A DNA stretch of 64,000 bases. Origin: Hellea sp039977295. GTDB lineage: Bacteria; Pseudomonadota; Alphaproteobacteria; Caulobacterales; Maricaulaceae. Positions 1-7,743 of the stretch are shown piece after piece (the stretch's first letter is position 1; each line of letters starts with the position of its first letter). The stretch is from positions 62,001 to 126,000 of the forward strand of contig JBDWDN010000010.1 in NCBI GenBank assembly GCA_039977295.1, written 5' to 3'. The position numbers and the translations under genes were made by a program. Below the pieces are notes generated by a model, which saw only the letters and a list, made by a program, of their open reading frames with translations, was not told where the DNA came from and did not search any database.

Positions 1-195
1 TACCTTCACAGCACTCTCACTTGCGTAAACACCTTGAAGCGAGGCACGTTGTGCGACGCCTGACGAAGTCATGGAGCTCGACTCATTTTCACTCGTCTCT
101 TCTGTCTCATCGGCAGGTGCTGTCTGAGCATTCGCGCTCAGAGCCAGAACTGATGATAAACATATCAGCCCAGTGGTAAGTAATAATCGTTTCAT
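1..195 (-). CDS. Secreted protein, N-terminal part only
   Basis: A 65-codon open frame starts at an ATG at 195 and runs off the left edge. It begins MKRLLLTTGLICLSSV and has a clear Sec signal peptide with a likely cut after ANA (residue 22). An acidic, Ser/Glu-rich linker follows, so the mature protein is exported. A GAGG Shine-Dalgarno lies about 8 nt before the ATG. A candidate sigma-54 promoter and two LuxO-type boxes lie upstream, so the gene probably belongs to the EPS regulon. The family cannot be named from this fragment; a secreted or outer-membrane EPS component is a guess from context. Confidence 0.7.
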   Translation of the reverse strand, partial: MKRLLLTTGLICLSSVLALSANAQTAPADETEETSENESSSMTSSGVAQRASLQGVYASESAVKV

Positions 196-272
196 TGTTA
201 GTCCTCATTTGTTTTGAAACCCTCCAGTATTGGGGGTGTTCGAGTTTTCCCGCTTGGGATGAAAATTAGGGT

Positions 273-287
273 TCAATTTATGCGCCA
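273..287 (-). promoter_or_regulatory. Candidate sigma-54 promoter for the leftmost gene
   Basis: Read on the minus strand this is TGGCGC-ATAAA-TTGA. It has the GG of the -24 element and correct spacing, but the -12 element is GA instead of GC, so it is the second weakest of the five candidates. Predicted start of transcription is near 262, giving a leader of about 65 nt. The nearest LuxO-type box starts 63 bp upstream, the same distance as at two other promoters. Confidence 0.55.
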
Positions 288-349
288 AAAAAAGTGGTAT
301 CTGATGGACGGAGTTTCAGTTACTTAGAAAGTTAAAATTTAGCTAAGCC

Positions 350-403
350 TTGCATTTTGCAAAAACGGCATCGCACAATCAGAGTTTTCTTTGCATTTTG
401 CGA
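350..403. promoter_or_regulatory. Two LuxO-type enhancer boxes
   Basis: Box A at 350-362 is TTGCA-TTT-TGCAA, a perfect 5-3-5 palindrome. Box B at 391-403 is TTGCA-TTT-TGCGA. They start 63 and 104 bp from the -24 element at 287, about four helical turns apart, so they would lie on the same DNA face. They resemble the Vibrio LuxO recognition sequence (TTGCA-N3-TGCAA, from memory). The likely binder is the LuxO-like regulator encoded at 4154-5617. Confidence 0.7.
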
Positions 404-405
404 AA

Positions 406-1632
406 TTATGTCTTGATCGGCGGAAGTAATGTAATTCCATTAAGCAATGGGTTCACCTTCTCGACTTCATTAACTGCGCACGCTAAGTGATAAAACGTAC
501 TTGCTGGCATTTGAGATGAATTTACGTTTCCTTTACCATCAAGACTATCATGCCATCCCCCAGGGAGCGGCGTGTTCAGATAAGTCTTAAATAATCTCTC
601 AATAACGCTTGCGGCTTGCGGGAGAGCATCAAGGTGGCCAAGCCTGTGTCGGGCTATGCAGGCTTTAATAAATTCAGTTTGAGGCCATAGCCTGCTGGAA
701 CCGTCAGAGATTGAACCATCCAATGTGTATTCGTTAACAAGAAAGCCTATATCAGAATTTAACCCATTCTTTATGGCGGAATTGAAGAGCGCATCGACAT
801 ATTGGTTCACATGCCTGTCCCGTAAACGTCCATACCATTCTAACAGCCAACACCATTCCATCATGTGACCTGGTTCAATCCGGGCTACAGCCGGGTCTAC
901 GGGGCTCCAACCTTCATCGAAGTATTCTAAGACGCAAAGGTTTTTTGTATCAAAAAAATGCGCTTTGAAGAGATAAAATGTTTCATCTGCTAATTCCAAA
1001 AACATATCGTCCTTAGTCGCCTCATAAGCAGTTATGAAGGCCTCGAAAAGATGCATGTGAGGGTTTTGCCTTCTTGGTAAACTACCTTTGCAGTTTTCAA
1101 TCCATCCGCCATGGCCTGATCTGAAATATATAGTTAGAAATAAAGTGGTAGAATATAGAGTTGAAAGGGCATCTGGGTCTTGTGTCGCACTAAACCTCCT
1201 TGCGCAAGCAAGCAGAAGAAAGGCTTGCGCATAAGTATCCCTCATTCCGTCGTGTAAAGTCCCATCCATGTTAAGCAAATGAGCACAGCCTACGAAATCT
1301 CTAGCTGATATTTGTTCTCCGCCTGCTAGGCCTTTGCTAGTTAGAAATTTCCAGCCATGATCTGCGATTGATATAGATGGGCTATACCAATCATTATTAT
1401 GTGCGAGCGAATAAACATAACATTGACGCGCTTGAACGCGAACGCGACGTTTTACAGATAAATCTGGCGAACCATCATAGTTTAAAGTTTCGTAAAACCC
1501 CCCAGATTTAGCAACACCATATTCTTCCCAGAGAGGGAGAGCATCATGCTTACACCAATTTATGAGACGATTGGCTTGGAAAGAAAATTCTGAAACTTCA
1601 GGGCGTTCTAATGTCTTTAATAGGGCGCTCAT
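406..1632 (-). CDS. AGE-family sugar epimerase/isomerase
   Basis: This 408-residue protein matches the N-acylglucosamine 2-epimerase / mannose isomerase family in length and motifs. Visible signatures are RVRVQARQCYVYSLA (residues about 63-77), NPHMHLFEAFITAYE and EPGHMMEWCWLLEWY, which carry the conserved active-site Arg, His and Glu of the (alpha/alpha)6 barrel. Members interconvert sugars such as GlcNAc/ManNAc or mannose/fructose in the cytoplasm. There is no signal peptide. Its start overlaps the preceding 75-residue gene by 4 bp, so the two form an operon driven by the sigma-54 promoter at 1878-1892. A role in supplying a sugar for EPS follows from context; the substrate cannot be read from sequence. 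Confidence 0.85.
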   Translation of the reverse strand: MSALLKTLERPEVSEFSFQANRLINWCKHDALPLWEEYGVAKSGGFYETLNYDGSPDLSVKRRVRVQARQCYVYSLAHNNDWYSPSISIADHGWKFLTSKGLAGGEQISARDFVGCAHLLNMDGTLHDGMRDTYAQAFLLLACARRFSATQDPDALSTLYSTTLFLTIYFRSGHGGWIENCKGSLPRRQNPHMHLFEAFITAYEATKDDMFLELADETFYLFKAHFFDTKNLCVLEYFDEGWSPVDPAVARIEPGHMMEWCWLLEWYGRLRDRHVNQYVDALFNSAIKNGLNSDIGFLVNEYTLDGSISDGSSRLWPQTEFIKACIARHRLGHLDALPQAASVIERLFKTYLNTPLPGGWHDSLDGKGNVNSSQMPASTFYHLACAVNEVEKVNPLLNGITLLPPIKT

Positions 1633-1856
1633 ATTGACGCCAACTGTATGTCTAAGGCATATAATTCGGCCTTTGCGTTTCTGAGGTTTTCCTGGTCAAT
1701 TGGGCGACTAAAACAGCTTAGACAAGCGCTCTTATAACGCATGATTTTGCGTTCCAGTTCAGTGATCTCCTTTTTGATTATGTCCCTCTTGGGAACTTCA
1801 CCCAATTGCACATCCGTCTTTTTTAAACAAATAGATTGCACGTTTTTCTCCATCAT
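1629..1856 (-). CDS. Small coiled-coil protein of unknown function
   Basis: This 75-residue cytoplasmic protein is not recognised. It is charged and probably helical: residues about 25-45 (DIIKKEITELERKIMRYK) look like a short coiled coil, followed by a CLSC cysteine pair and a second helix. Two in-frame ATGs (1856 and 1853) could start it. It is the first gene of the unit leading into the AGE epimerase, overlapping it by 4 bp. A near-perfect sigma-54 promoter lies 22 bp upstream, which supports it being a real expressed gene. Possible roles are a partner of the epimerase or a small regulator, but nothing in the sequence decides this. Confidence 0.65.
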   Translation of the reverse strand: MMEKNVQSICLKKTDVQLGEVPKRDIIKKEITELERKIMRYKSACLSCFSRPIDQENLRNAKAELYALDIQLASI

Positions 1857-1877
1857 GACTTATGAAGAAAACACATC

Positions 1878-1892
1878 GCAAAGGATGTGCCA
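1878..1892 (-). promoter_or_regulatory. Sigma-54 promoter (strong match)
   Basis: The minus strand reads TGGCAC-ATCCT-TTGC, with GG and GC at exact -24/-12 spacing. It is the best match in the window. Transcription would start near 1867, about 11 nt before the 75-residue gene. The LuxO-type box at 1955 begins 63 bp upstream. Confidence 0.85.
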
Positions 1893-1954
1893 TAAAAAAT
1901 AACAATAAAAACAACAACTTATAAATCTACAACTTTTCAAATTGATAAATAGAT

Positions 1955-1989
1955 TTGCAAAATGCAAAACTTGTTTTTGCGTTGTGCGA
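1955..1989. promoter_or_regulatory. Two LuxO-type enhancer boxes
   Basis: Box C at 1955-1967 is TTGCA-AAA-TGCAA, a perfect match to the LuxO consensus. Box D at 1977-1989 is TTGCG-TTG-TGCGA. Their starts are 63 and 85 bp from the -24 element at 1892, two helical turns apart. They also lie about 110-145 bp before the kinase gene on the other strand, so autoregulation is possible, though no sigma-54 motif faces that gene. Confidence 0.8.
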
Positions 1990-2099
1990 AACCAATTGTT
2001 GAAAGATGTGTTGGCTACAGAAATCTGAAATTTATCTGATTACAATCATAACCGAACTTTAATTTAACTGTGCCACTATGCATCAAAAGGTTTATTGGC

Positions 2100-4145
2100 A
2101 TGAATAGCGTTCTCACAATTATAGCATCTGTCGTTCCCGCGTTCCTCGTAGGTTATGGGCTTCGCAGATTTACCATGAAATGGGAAAATAAAGCCACCTT
2201 CGCTAAAGAGGAAGCTGAGTTGCAAGCTGAGCAACTGGAAGCCACCGTGTCGGCCTCATTGGATGGTATTATCATTATTGATGCCGATGGAATGGTCGTA
2301 GATTTCAGTGAGTCTGCTGAAAGAATATTCGAATATAAAAAGGTTGATATTCTCGGCAAGAAAATGTCGGACCTCATCGTTCCGGAACGTTACCGAGACG
2401 CCCATAATAGTGGTATGCAGCGCATGCGGGAAACTGGAAAAGCCAATATATTAGGGCAAAGAATTGAGATTGAAGCGACGAGAGCGAATGGCGAAGAGTT
2501 CATGTCGGAACTGGCGATTTCCCGAAGCCGAAGCTCTTCCGGGGATATATTCATCGCCTATATTCGTGATATCTCCGAAGCGAAAGCTGCCGAGCAGGCT
2601 TTAAGAGACGCAAAAGATGCTGCTGAATTGGCGAATAAAGCAAAGACGCAATTTATTTCCGCCATGAGCCACGAAATTCGAACGCCCTTTAATGCGGTTC
2701 TTGGAATATTAGATATTCTTAGTGATACCAAACTGTCAAAAGATCAAAAACAGCTCATTCAAACAGCTGAAAAAACATCACAATCCCTCTTACGCATTAT
2801 CAATGATGTTCTTGACTATGCGCGTATTTCATCTGGTTCGGTAAAGATTGTCAACGAGCCGTTCCATGCTCCGAGTGTGTTTGATGATGTTTACCGGCTA
2901 TTTGCGATGCAAGCCAAAGAACGAAATATTGTTCTACATATTGTAGCAGAACGTGCTGACAATATTCATTTATCGGGAGACTCTGGTCGTATTCGTCAAA
3001 TTCTGATGAACTTTGTGAGTAATGCCATCAAATATACCAGAGACGGAGCCGTCGAACTGATAGTCGAAACTCAAAGAGGGGAAGATGCATACTATAATTT
3101 AGTCTGCAAGGTTAAAGACAATGGGCGCGGTATTAGTGACGAAAAGCAATCGCACCTCTTTGATGAATTTTACATGGCTGAGGACGTGGATACGCGGTCA
3201 ACGGAGGGAACCGGTCTGGGTCTAACCATTTGCAAAACACTCACAAAGATGATGGGGGGAACCATTGGCGTTGATAGCAAAATAGGCGCAGGCGCAACGT
3301 TCTGGATAAATATACCTTTAGAGAAAACTCAGGACATCCAGCACCATCCTGACGGCACCATACCGATGAAGAGTATTGATGGCAGACGCGTTTTACTGGC
3401 AGAAGATAATGCAACAAATCGTATGGTTGTTAGCCGGATTTTAGAGAAACAAGGCGTAGATTTAACAATAGCCATAAATGGGGTTGAAGCCCTTTCATTT
3501 ATCAATACACGCGAATTTGACCTGCTTTTAACAGATGTTTTCATGCCCGAAATGGGAGGTAAAGAACTGGTAGAGGTTTTGCGGGATGGAACGACAATTA
3601 ATGCCAAGATTCCCGTCATTGCACTAACAGCAATGGGAGATATTCACGAAGCGGAAGAATTGAAAGATTATGGCGTGGACCGTGTGATCCTCAAACCTTT
3701 TAATTCAAAAGAGCTCATAAGAGCCATTGGAGATGAATGTTCTTCATATGAGGAAATGCTTAAACACGACCCCGGCATAGATACGAATAAAACTGACTTT
3801 GACATAAAAATGTCAGGAGGTCTTATAGATGGCTTAGATGCAGATGATTTGGCGGCCATCAGAGAGCAATTTAAAATTGATTTAGCAGAAATAACCGAAG
3901 CCTTACGCGATGCTGTGTCAGTTTCAGATATTGAGGCAACACGAGTGGCCAGTCATACACTGAAGGGACTCGCGGGTCTGTATGGCTTGACGCTACTGTC
4001 CGATGCCGCTGCATTAACGAATTCTCATTGTTCTGGTGATACTCTTCCGCAAATGGTGAAACATGGGACGAGAGCTATAACAATAGCCGATGTTGCCTTG
4101 TTAAGAATAGACGATCTCTTTGATAACAATGAAGAGGCGGCATAG
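2100..4145 (+). CDS. Tripartite hybrid histidine kinase (PAS-HisKA-HATPase-REC-Hpt)
   Basis: The frame is open from a GTG at 2070, but ATG 2100 has an AAAGG site upstream and gives about 681 residues beginning MNSVLTIIASVV. One N-terminal membrane segment (about residues 4-20) and a helical linker lead to a PAS domain (about 45-165). A HisKA domain follows with phospho-His in SAMSHEIRTP, then HATPase_c with NAIKYT, DNGRGI and GTGLGL. A receiver domain has the phospho-Asp in LLLTDVFMPEMGG, and a C-terminal Hpt has HTLKGLAG. This is a complete His-Asp-His relay, as in LuxQ/LuxU or SypF. The next gene, 8 bp downstream, is the LuxO-like regulator and the obvious Asp acceptor. There is no periplasmic sensor domain of useful size, so the signal is probably cytoplasmic or membrane-related; it is unknown. 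Confidence 0.92.
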   Translation: MNSVLTIIASVVPAFLVGYGLRRFTMKWENKATFAKEEAELQAEQLEATVSASLDGIIIIDADGMVVDFSESAERIFEYKKVDILGKKMSDLIVPERYRDAHNSGMQRMRETGKANILGQRIEIEATRANGEEFMSELAISRSRSSSGDIFIAYIRDISEAKAAEQALRDAKDAAELANKAKTQFISAMSHEIRTPFNAVLGILDILSDTKLSKDQKQLIQTAEKTSQSLLRIINDVLDYARISSGSVKIVNEPFHAPSVFDDVYRLFAMQAKERNIVLHIVAERADNIHLSGDSGRIRQILMNFVSNAIKYTRDGAVELIVETQRGEDAYYNLVCKVKDNGRGISDEKQSHLFDEFYMAEDVDTRSTEGTGLGLTICKTLTKMMGGTIGVDSKIGAGATFWINIPLEKTQDIQHHPDGTIPMKSIDGRRVLLAEDNATNRMVVSRILEKQGVDLTIAINGVEALSFINTREFDLLLTDVFMPEMGGKELVEVLRDGTTINAKIPVIALTAMGDIHEAEELKDYGVDRVILKPFNSKELIRAIGDECSSYEEMLKHDPGIDTNKTDFDIKMSGGLIDGLDADDLAAIREQFKIDLAEITEALRDAVSVSDIEATRVASHTLKGLAGLYGLTLLSDAAALTNSHCSGDTLPQMVKHGTRAITIADVALLRIDDLFDNNEEAA

Positions 4146-4153
4146 GTGAAAAA

Positions 4154-5617
4154 ATGGCTGGAGCAGATAACACACCAGATGTGTTGATTATTGAAGATAC
4201 ATTATCCATGGCGTTAATGTATCAACAACATCTGAAAAAAGCTGGAATAAGCTCTGAAATTTGCCAATCTGGCAACCATGCTCTGATCGAACTCCGCAAG
4301 GGCACGATAACGACTGTCCTTCTTGACCTTCAGCTTCCAGACATGAATGGCCTCGATATCATCGAAGAGATGGACGGCACCAACCATAATATTACTTTTA
4401 TCGTCATTACTGCAAACGGGTCTGTCAATACAGCCGTTGATGCCATGCGGGCCGGTGCCTATGATTTTTTAATCAAACCCTTCCCGACTGAAAAATTGTT
4501 GACGACTGTTAAAAACGCGCTGGAAAGAACTGAGCTTACGACCACCGTGAAAGTGTTAAAAAAGGGATTGAACACAACAGCTATGCCTGGCTTTGTCGGC
4601 GAGTCAGCCCCCATGCTAGCTGTTTATAAGATGATTGAGAATGTTGCCGACTCGACTGCTGCCGTCTTTATCACAGGAGAATCCGGCACCGGGAAAGAAG
4701 TCACAGCTCAGGCTATCCATAAAGTTAGCCAACGTAGGGACGCACCCTTCATCGCCCTTAACTGTGCGGCTCTTCCTGAAAACCTTATCGAATCAGAAAT
4801 ATTCGGACACGTCAAAGGCGCATTTACGGGCGCGCAGGAAGCCAGAAAAGGAGCGGCGAGCCAAGCGAATGGCGGAACGCTTTTCCTAGATGAAATTTGT
4901 GAAATGGATATTAGCCTTCAGGCCAAACTTCTTCGCTTCTTGCAAACAGGTCAAATCAAGCGGGTCGGTAGCGATTGGTCAGAAGATGTTGATGTGCGTA
5001 TTGTGTGTGCGACCAACCGTAATCCCATGATTGAAGTTGCCGAAAAACGTTTCCGCGAAGACTTGTTTTACCGCCTGGATGTTCTTTCCATCGAACTTCC
5101 CCCGCTTTCGCACCGCGGAAAAGATGTAATTTTATTAGCTGAGAGCTTTTTGAGATCTTTCGCAGCGGAAGAAGGCAAACAGTTCAAGTCGATTTCGCCT
5201 GAAACGCAGGACATGATGCTAAATCACCATTGGCCGGGAAATATTCGTCAACTTCAAAATGTTATCCGTAAGGCGGCCGTCGTACATGATGGTGTTGAGC
5301 TTGAACCCCATATGATTGCGTTAGATACCTCTAAGCCTAACCCTGAAACGAGAGGCTATGAGCTTATAGGTTTGGCGAATTCACAGACAGTCATTACGCC
5401 TAATGAGTCGCTTAAAAAGACATTTACGGTTGATATACACCAACCAATGGCGACCATCGAACGTGATATTATTGAGGCTGTTATTTCATCTTGTAATGGG
5501 AGTATTCCTAAAGCGTCTCAGATTCTTCAACTCAGCCCATCTACCATCTATAGGAAGCGTGAAGTCTGGCAGCAATTGCAAGAAGACGACCAATTGCCTG
5601 CTAACCGTTCTGCCTAA
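4154..5617 (+). CDS. LuxO/SypG-like sigma-54-dependent response regulator
   Basis: This 487-residue NtrC-class activator has a receiver domain (about 8-125, phospho-Asp D58 in LLDLQLPDMNG). The AAA+ sigma-54 domain follows (about 146-380), with Walker A GESGTGKE (175-182), the sigma-54 contact loop GAFTGA (222-227) and Walker B GTLFLDE. A Fis-type helix-turn-helix ends it (about 450-475, LSPSTIYRK). Recalled LuxO shares many stretches, such as LDLRLPDM, the DE-CEMD segment after Walker B and the C-terminal SPSTIYRK, so it is closer to LuxO than to generic NtrC. It is cotranscribed with the hybrid kinase. LuxO-type boxes and sigma-54 promoters around the EPS genes make it the likely direct activator. 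Its stop overlaps the convergent AlgJ-like gene by 4 bp, leaving no room for a terminator. Confidence 0.9.
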   Translation: MAGADNTPDVLIIEDTLSMALMYQQHLKKAGISSEICQSGNHALIELRKGTITTVLLDLQLPDMNGLDIIEEMDGTNHNITFIVITANGSVNTAVDAMRAGAYDFLIKPFPTEKLLTTVKNALERTELTTTVKVLKKGLNTTAMPGFVGESAPMLAVYKMIENVADSTAAVFITGESGTGKEVTAQAIHKVSQRRDAPFIALNCAALPENLIESEIFGHVKGAFTGAQEARKGAASQANGGTLFLDEICEMDISLQAKLLRFLQTGQIKRVGSDWSEDVDVRIVCATNRNPMIEVAEKRFREDLFYRLDVLSIELPPLSHRGKDVILLAESFLRSFAAEEGKQFKSISPETQDMMLNHHWPGNIRQLQNVIRKAAVVHDGVELEPHMIALDTSKPNPETRGYELIGLANSQTVITPNESLKKTFTVDIHQPMATIERDIIEAVISSCNGSIPKASQILQLSPSTIYRKREVWQQLQEDDQLPANRSA

Positions 5618-7719
5618 GCTGGGATCAATTGAGCCGACTTTAAGAAATAGGTCAAAGTTCTATCATCTTGAGAAATTCCCATAGTTTTAGGGCTTTGTGT
5701 TGTCTGACCGGATAACTTCAATACGACATTCATACGCTCACTGATCTCCGGATACTCAAAAGACGTGATGAGAGCACCGTCATCCGCGAGCGTTAATGGC
5801 TTGGCTTGCGCTCCGTTAATTATGGCTGAGACTGATTGAGTGCGATTCATGAAAAAGTCACCCTCTAACCTTAGAACATAACGGTTGGGTGAACTGTCAT
5901 CATCATAGTTATCTATATTCATCTCTAGAGTCGCTTGTTGATCCTTCATCCAGACACCTAGTGGTTCCTGAGCCCACCATCCGTCAGAAAATGAAACTTG
6001 CGCTGAGACCGAATTTTTCTTCACGTTAACAGGTAAACAGTTCAGAGGCGTTTCAGTCATCAAGGCTCGTGGTTCATCAAGAGCTCTATTGTCTGAAAAA
6101 TAAGATACGGCTTTTGTTGCTACACTCACTGACTCTTCACTCACTTCAAGATCGTCCAACTCGACCTCCGCTTCATTTGCGGTCAGCTCCAAGCTCTGAA
6201 GATGAAGTGTCATAGAGCGCGCATCATCGTTTTCTCCGCGATCACGTGGGCTCTGCGGTATGCCCGCTTCTGGCAACGTAAGAAAAACGGAGAGCACCTC
6301 CCCTTGGGGCAAGTTGGCCACAGGGACCAAAAGGGGGGCACCCTCCCCGAACATACCAGAGCTTATCACCCTACCGTTTATAGATATGTTGACCTGTTCT
6401 GGCTGTCCGGATTTAGTTATGCCTTGAATTTTCAAGACAGAATTTGATGATGTGTTTGATGGCAAAGTCACACGGAACATTGCGCGGTTATCTCGCATCC
6501 AACGACCATAAGGTTCGAAGGCCCACCAACCTGCAGTGAATTCTACAAACTGACGAAACTCGGGGTCATCCATAGCTATAGATTGACCAATGGGTAAAGC
6601 AGGTTGATCAAGCGATGCAGCCTCAGCGAGTTCCATCTCTAGTAAGCGGTGGCGCGCGAAAGTTTTAATATCTAACGGCGAACCCGTTTCCCCGTAGCCT
6701 TGGGCTTGCAAAAACCCAATCATTTTTTGGGTATGAATATCTGCCCCCTCAGTAATCATATGATATGGAGAATCGTCTTGAACGTTTTGGCCATAGAGAC
6801 TCTGCCCTGGTGTTCCAAAAAACTCGAATCCTGCCGAATTGACTGTCTGCTCGATTTCAGCACGAAAACCCGTCACATAGGCTGGATCAGTCATACAGCC
6901 AGCCCCAACTAATACGGGCCATGCAAAGTGAATATTGATGCCTCGCGCTTCAAGCTTTTTGAGACGTGCCAAGGCTGGTTTGATGTTAGCGCCAAGCTTT
7001 AGATTTTTTCTTTGAGCTGGTTTGCCCAAAATATAATCATCGCAACTTTGCTCGGCGACCCCTGCCCCAGGACCAATCGAGTCCTGACGAGACTGATGTC
7101 CAGTCGATTGTGTCAAGGCTGCTACGAAGAGGTCTTTTGCCGGCGACTCAGCATCTCTGATCGGCCTAGACTTCTTTTTGAAAATTTCTTTAATCACTTT
7201 TTCTGGCGGCAAACTCAGCGCTCTTTGCGCGCGTTTGGCCATAGGCATAGATTGGTAATAATCACGATTATTTGTAAAGAGTGTATCGACGTAATTATCA
7301 GTTAGTTTTTCTCGGTGATAGAATGTCCACTCAAGTGGTAAGACGACCACATCACCAGCGCGGGCATATGTCTCAAGACGGGTTATCTTGTCTTCAATTG
7401 CATAGCCGCCATTATCTGCAATATTGATAGCGGTCATTCCAAGCGCTTCACCGACAGCGTCCGTATCGATAGCGTGATGCGAATTTGACCCTGATTCAAA
7501 TATTATCCGGGGACCGGGCACTTCTTTCAGCAAGAACCACTTATACGTTGCGGGCACCTTAGAGCTTTCTACGAGGCTATTTACGGTAAACGTGTAAGCA
7601 CTTAGGCACATAGCCGTAGTTCCCACCAAGCAAGCCATGAACTTACTCAACTGTTTTACAGCGCTTTTGGAGGGCGCAGTCATTGCGGTGTTGGATTGGT
7701 TTTCTGATGAATGCGTCAT
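5614..7719 (-). CDS. AlgJ-like O-acetylation protein with two C-terminal repeat domains
   Basis: The 701-residue protein has an N-terminal membrane anchor (about residues 28-48) and a periplasmic SGNH/AlgJ-like domain. GSNSHHAID (about 77-85) resembles SGNH block I. A later segment, YHMITEGADIHT, supplies the His of the block with catalytic Asp/His. AlgJ-type proteins work with MBOAT proteins to move acyl groups onto periplasmic polysaccharide. The C-terminal third holds two homologous modules, each opening with GWW-x-EP-x-G-x-WM-(R/K)-D (near residues 392 and 575), probably beta-sandwiches that bind the polymer. These are absent from ordinary AlgJ. It is third in the operon TolC-like - AlgI - AlgJ, 24 bp after the MBOAT gene. 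Acyl identity (acetyl) is assumed from the family. Confidence 0.8.
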   Translation of the reverse strand: MTHSSENQSNTAMTAPSKSAVKQLSKFMACLVGTTAMCLSAYTFTVNSLVESSKVPATYKWFLLKEVPGPRIIFESGSNSHHAIDTDAVGEALGMTAINIADNGGYAIEDKITRLETYARAGDVVVLPLEWTFYHREKLTDNYVDTLFTNNRDYYQSMPMAKRAQRALSLPPEKVIKEIFKKKSRPIRDAESPAKDLFVAALTQSTGHQSRQDSIGPGAGVAEQSCDDYILGKPAQRKNLKLGANIKPALARLKKLEARGINIHFAWPVLVGAGCMTDPAYVTGFRAEIEQTVNSAGFEFFGTPGQSLYGQNVQDDSPYHMITEGADIHTQKMIGFLQAQGYGETGSPLDIKTFARHRLLEMELAEAASLDQPALPIGQSIAMDDPEFRQFVEFTAGWWAFEPYGRWMRDNRAMFRVTLPSNTSSNSVLKIQGITKSGQPEQVNISINGRVISSGMFGEGAPLLVPVANLPQGEVLSVFLTLPEAGIPQSPRDRGENDDARSMTLHLQSLELTANEAEVELDDLEVSEESVSVATKAVSYFSDNRALDEPRALMTETPLNCLPVNVKKNSVSAQVSFSDGWWAQEPLGVWMKDQQATLEMNIDNYDDDSSPNRYVLRLEGDFFMNRTQSVSAIINGAQAKPLTLADDGALITSFEYPEISERMNVVLKLSGQTTQSPKTMGISQDDRTLTYFLKSAQLIPA

Positions 7720-7743
7720 GATCTTGTTCTCAATCTTTCAGAG

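Noticed and set aside
196..405. A Qrr-like small RNA downstream of the LuxO-type boxes
   Set aside because: Vibrio LuxO drives small RNAs, so I looked for a hairpin plus T-run soon after each sigma-54 site. None has a convincing terminator before the coding start.
1991..2099. Possible sigma-54 promoter for the kinase gene (GTTGGCTACAGAAATCTGA)
   Set aside because: The -12 GC is missing, and no box lies at the usual distance for this direction.
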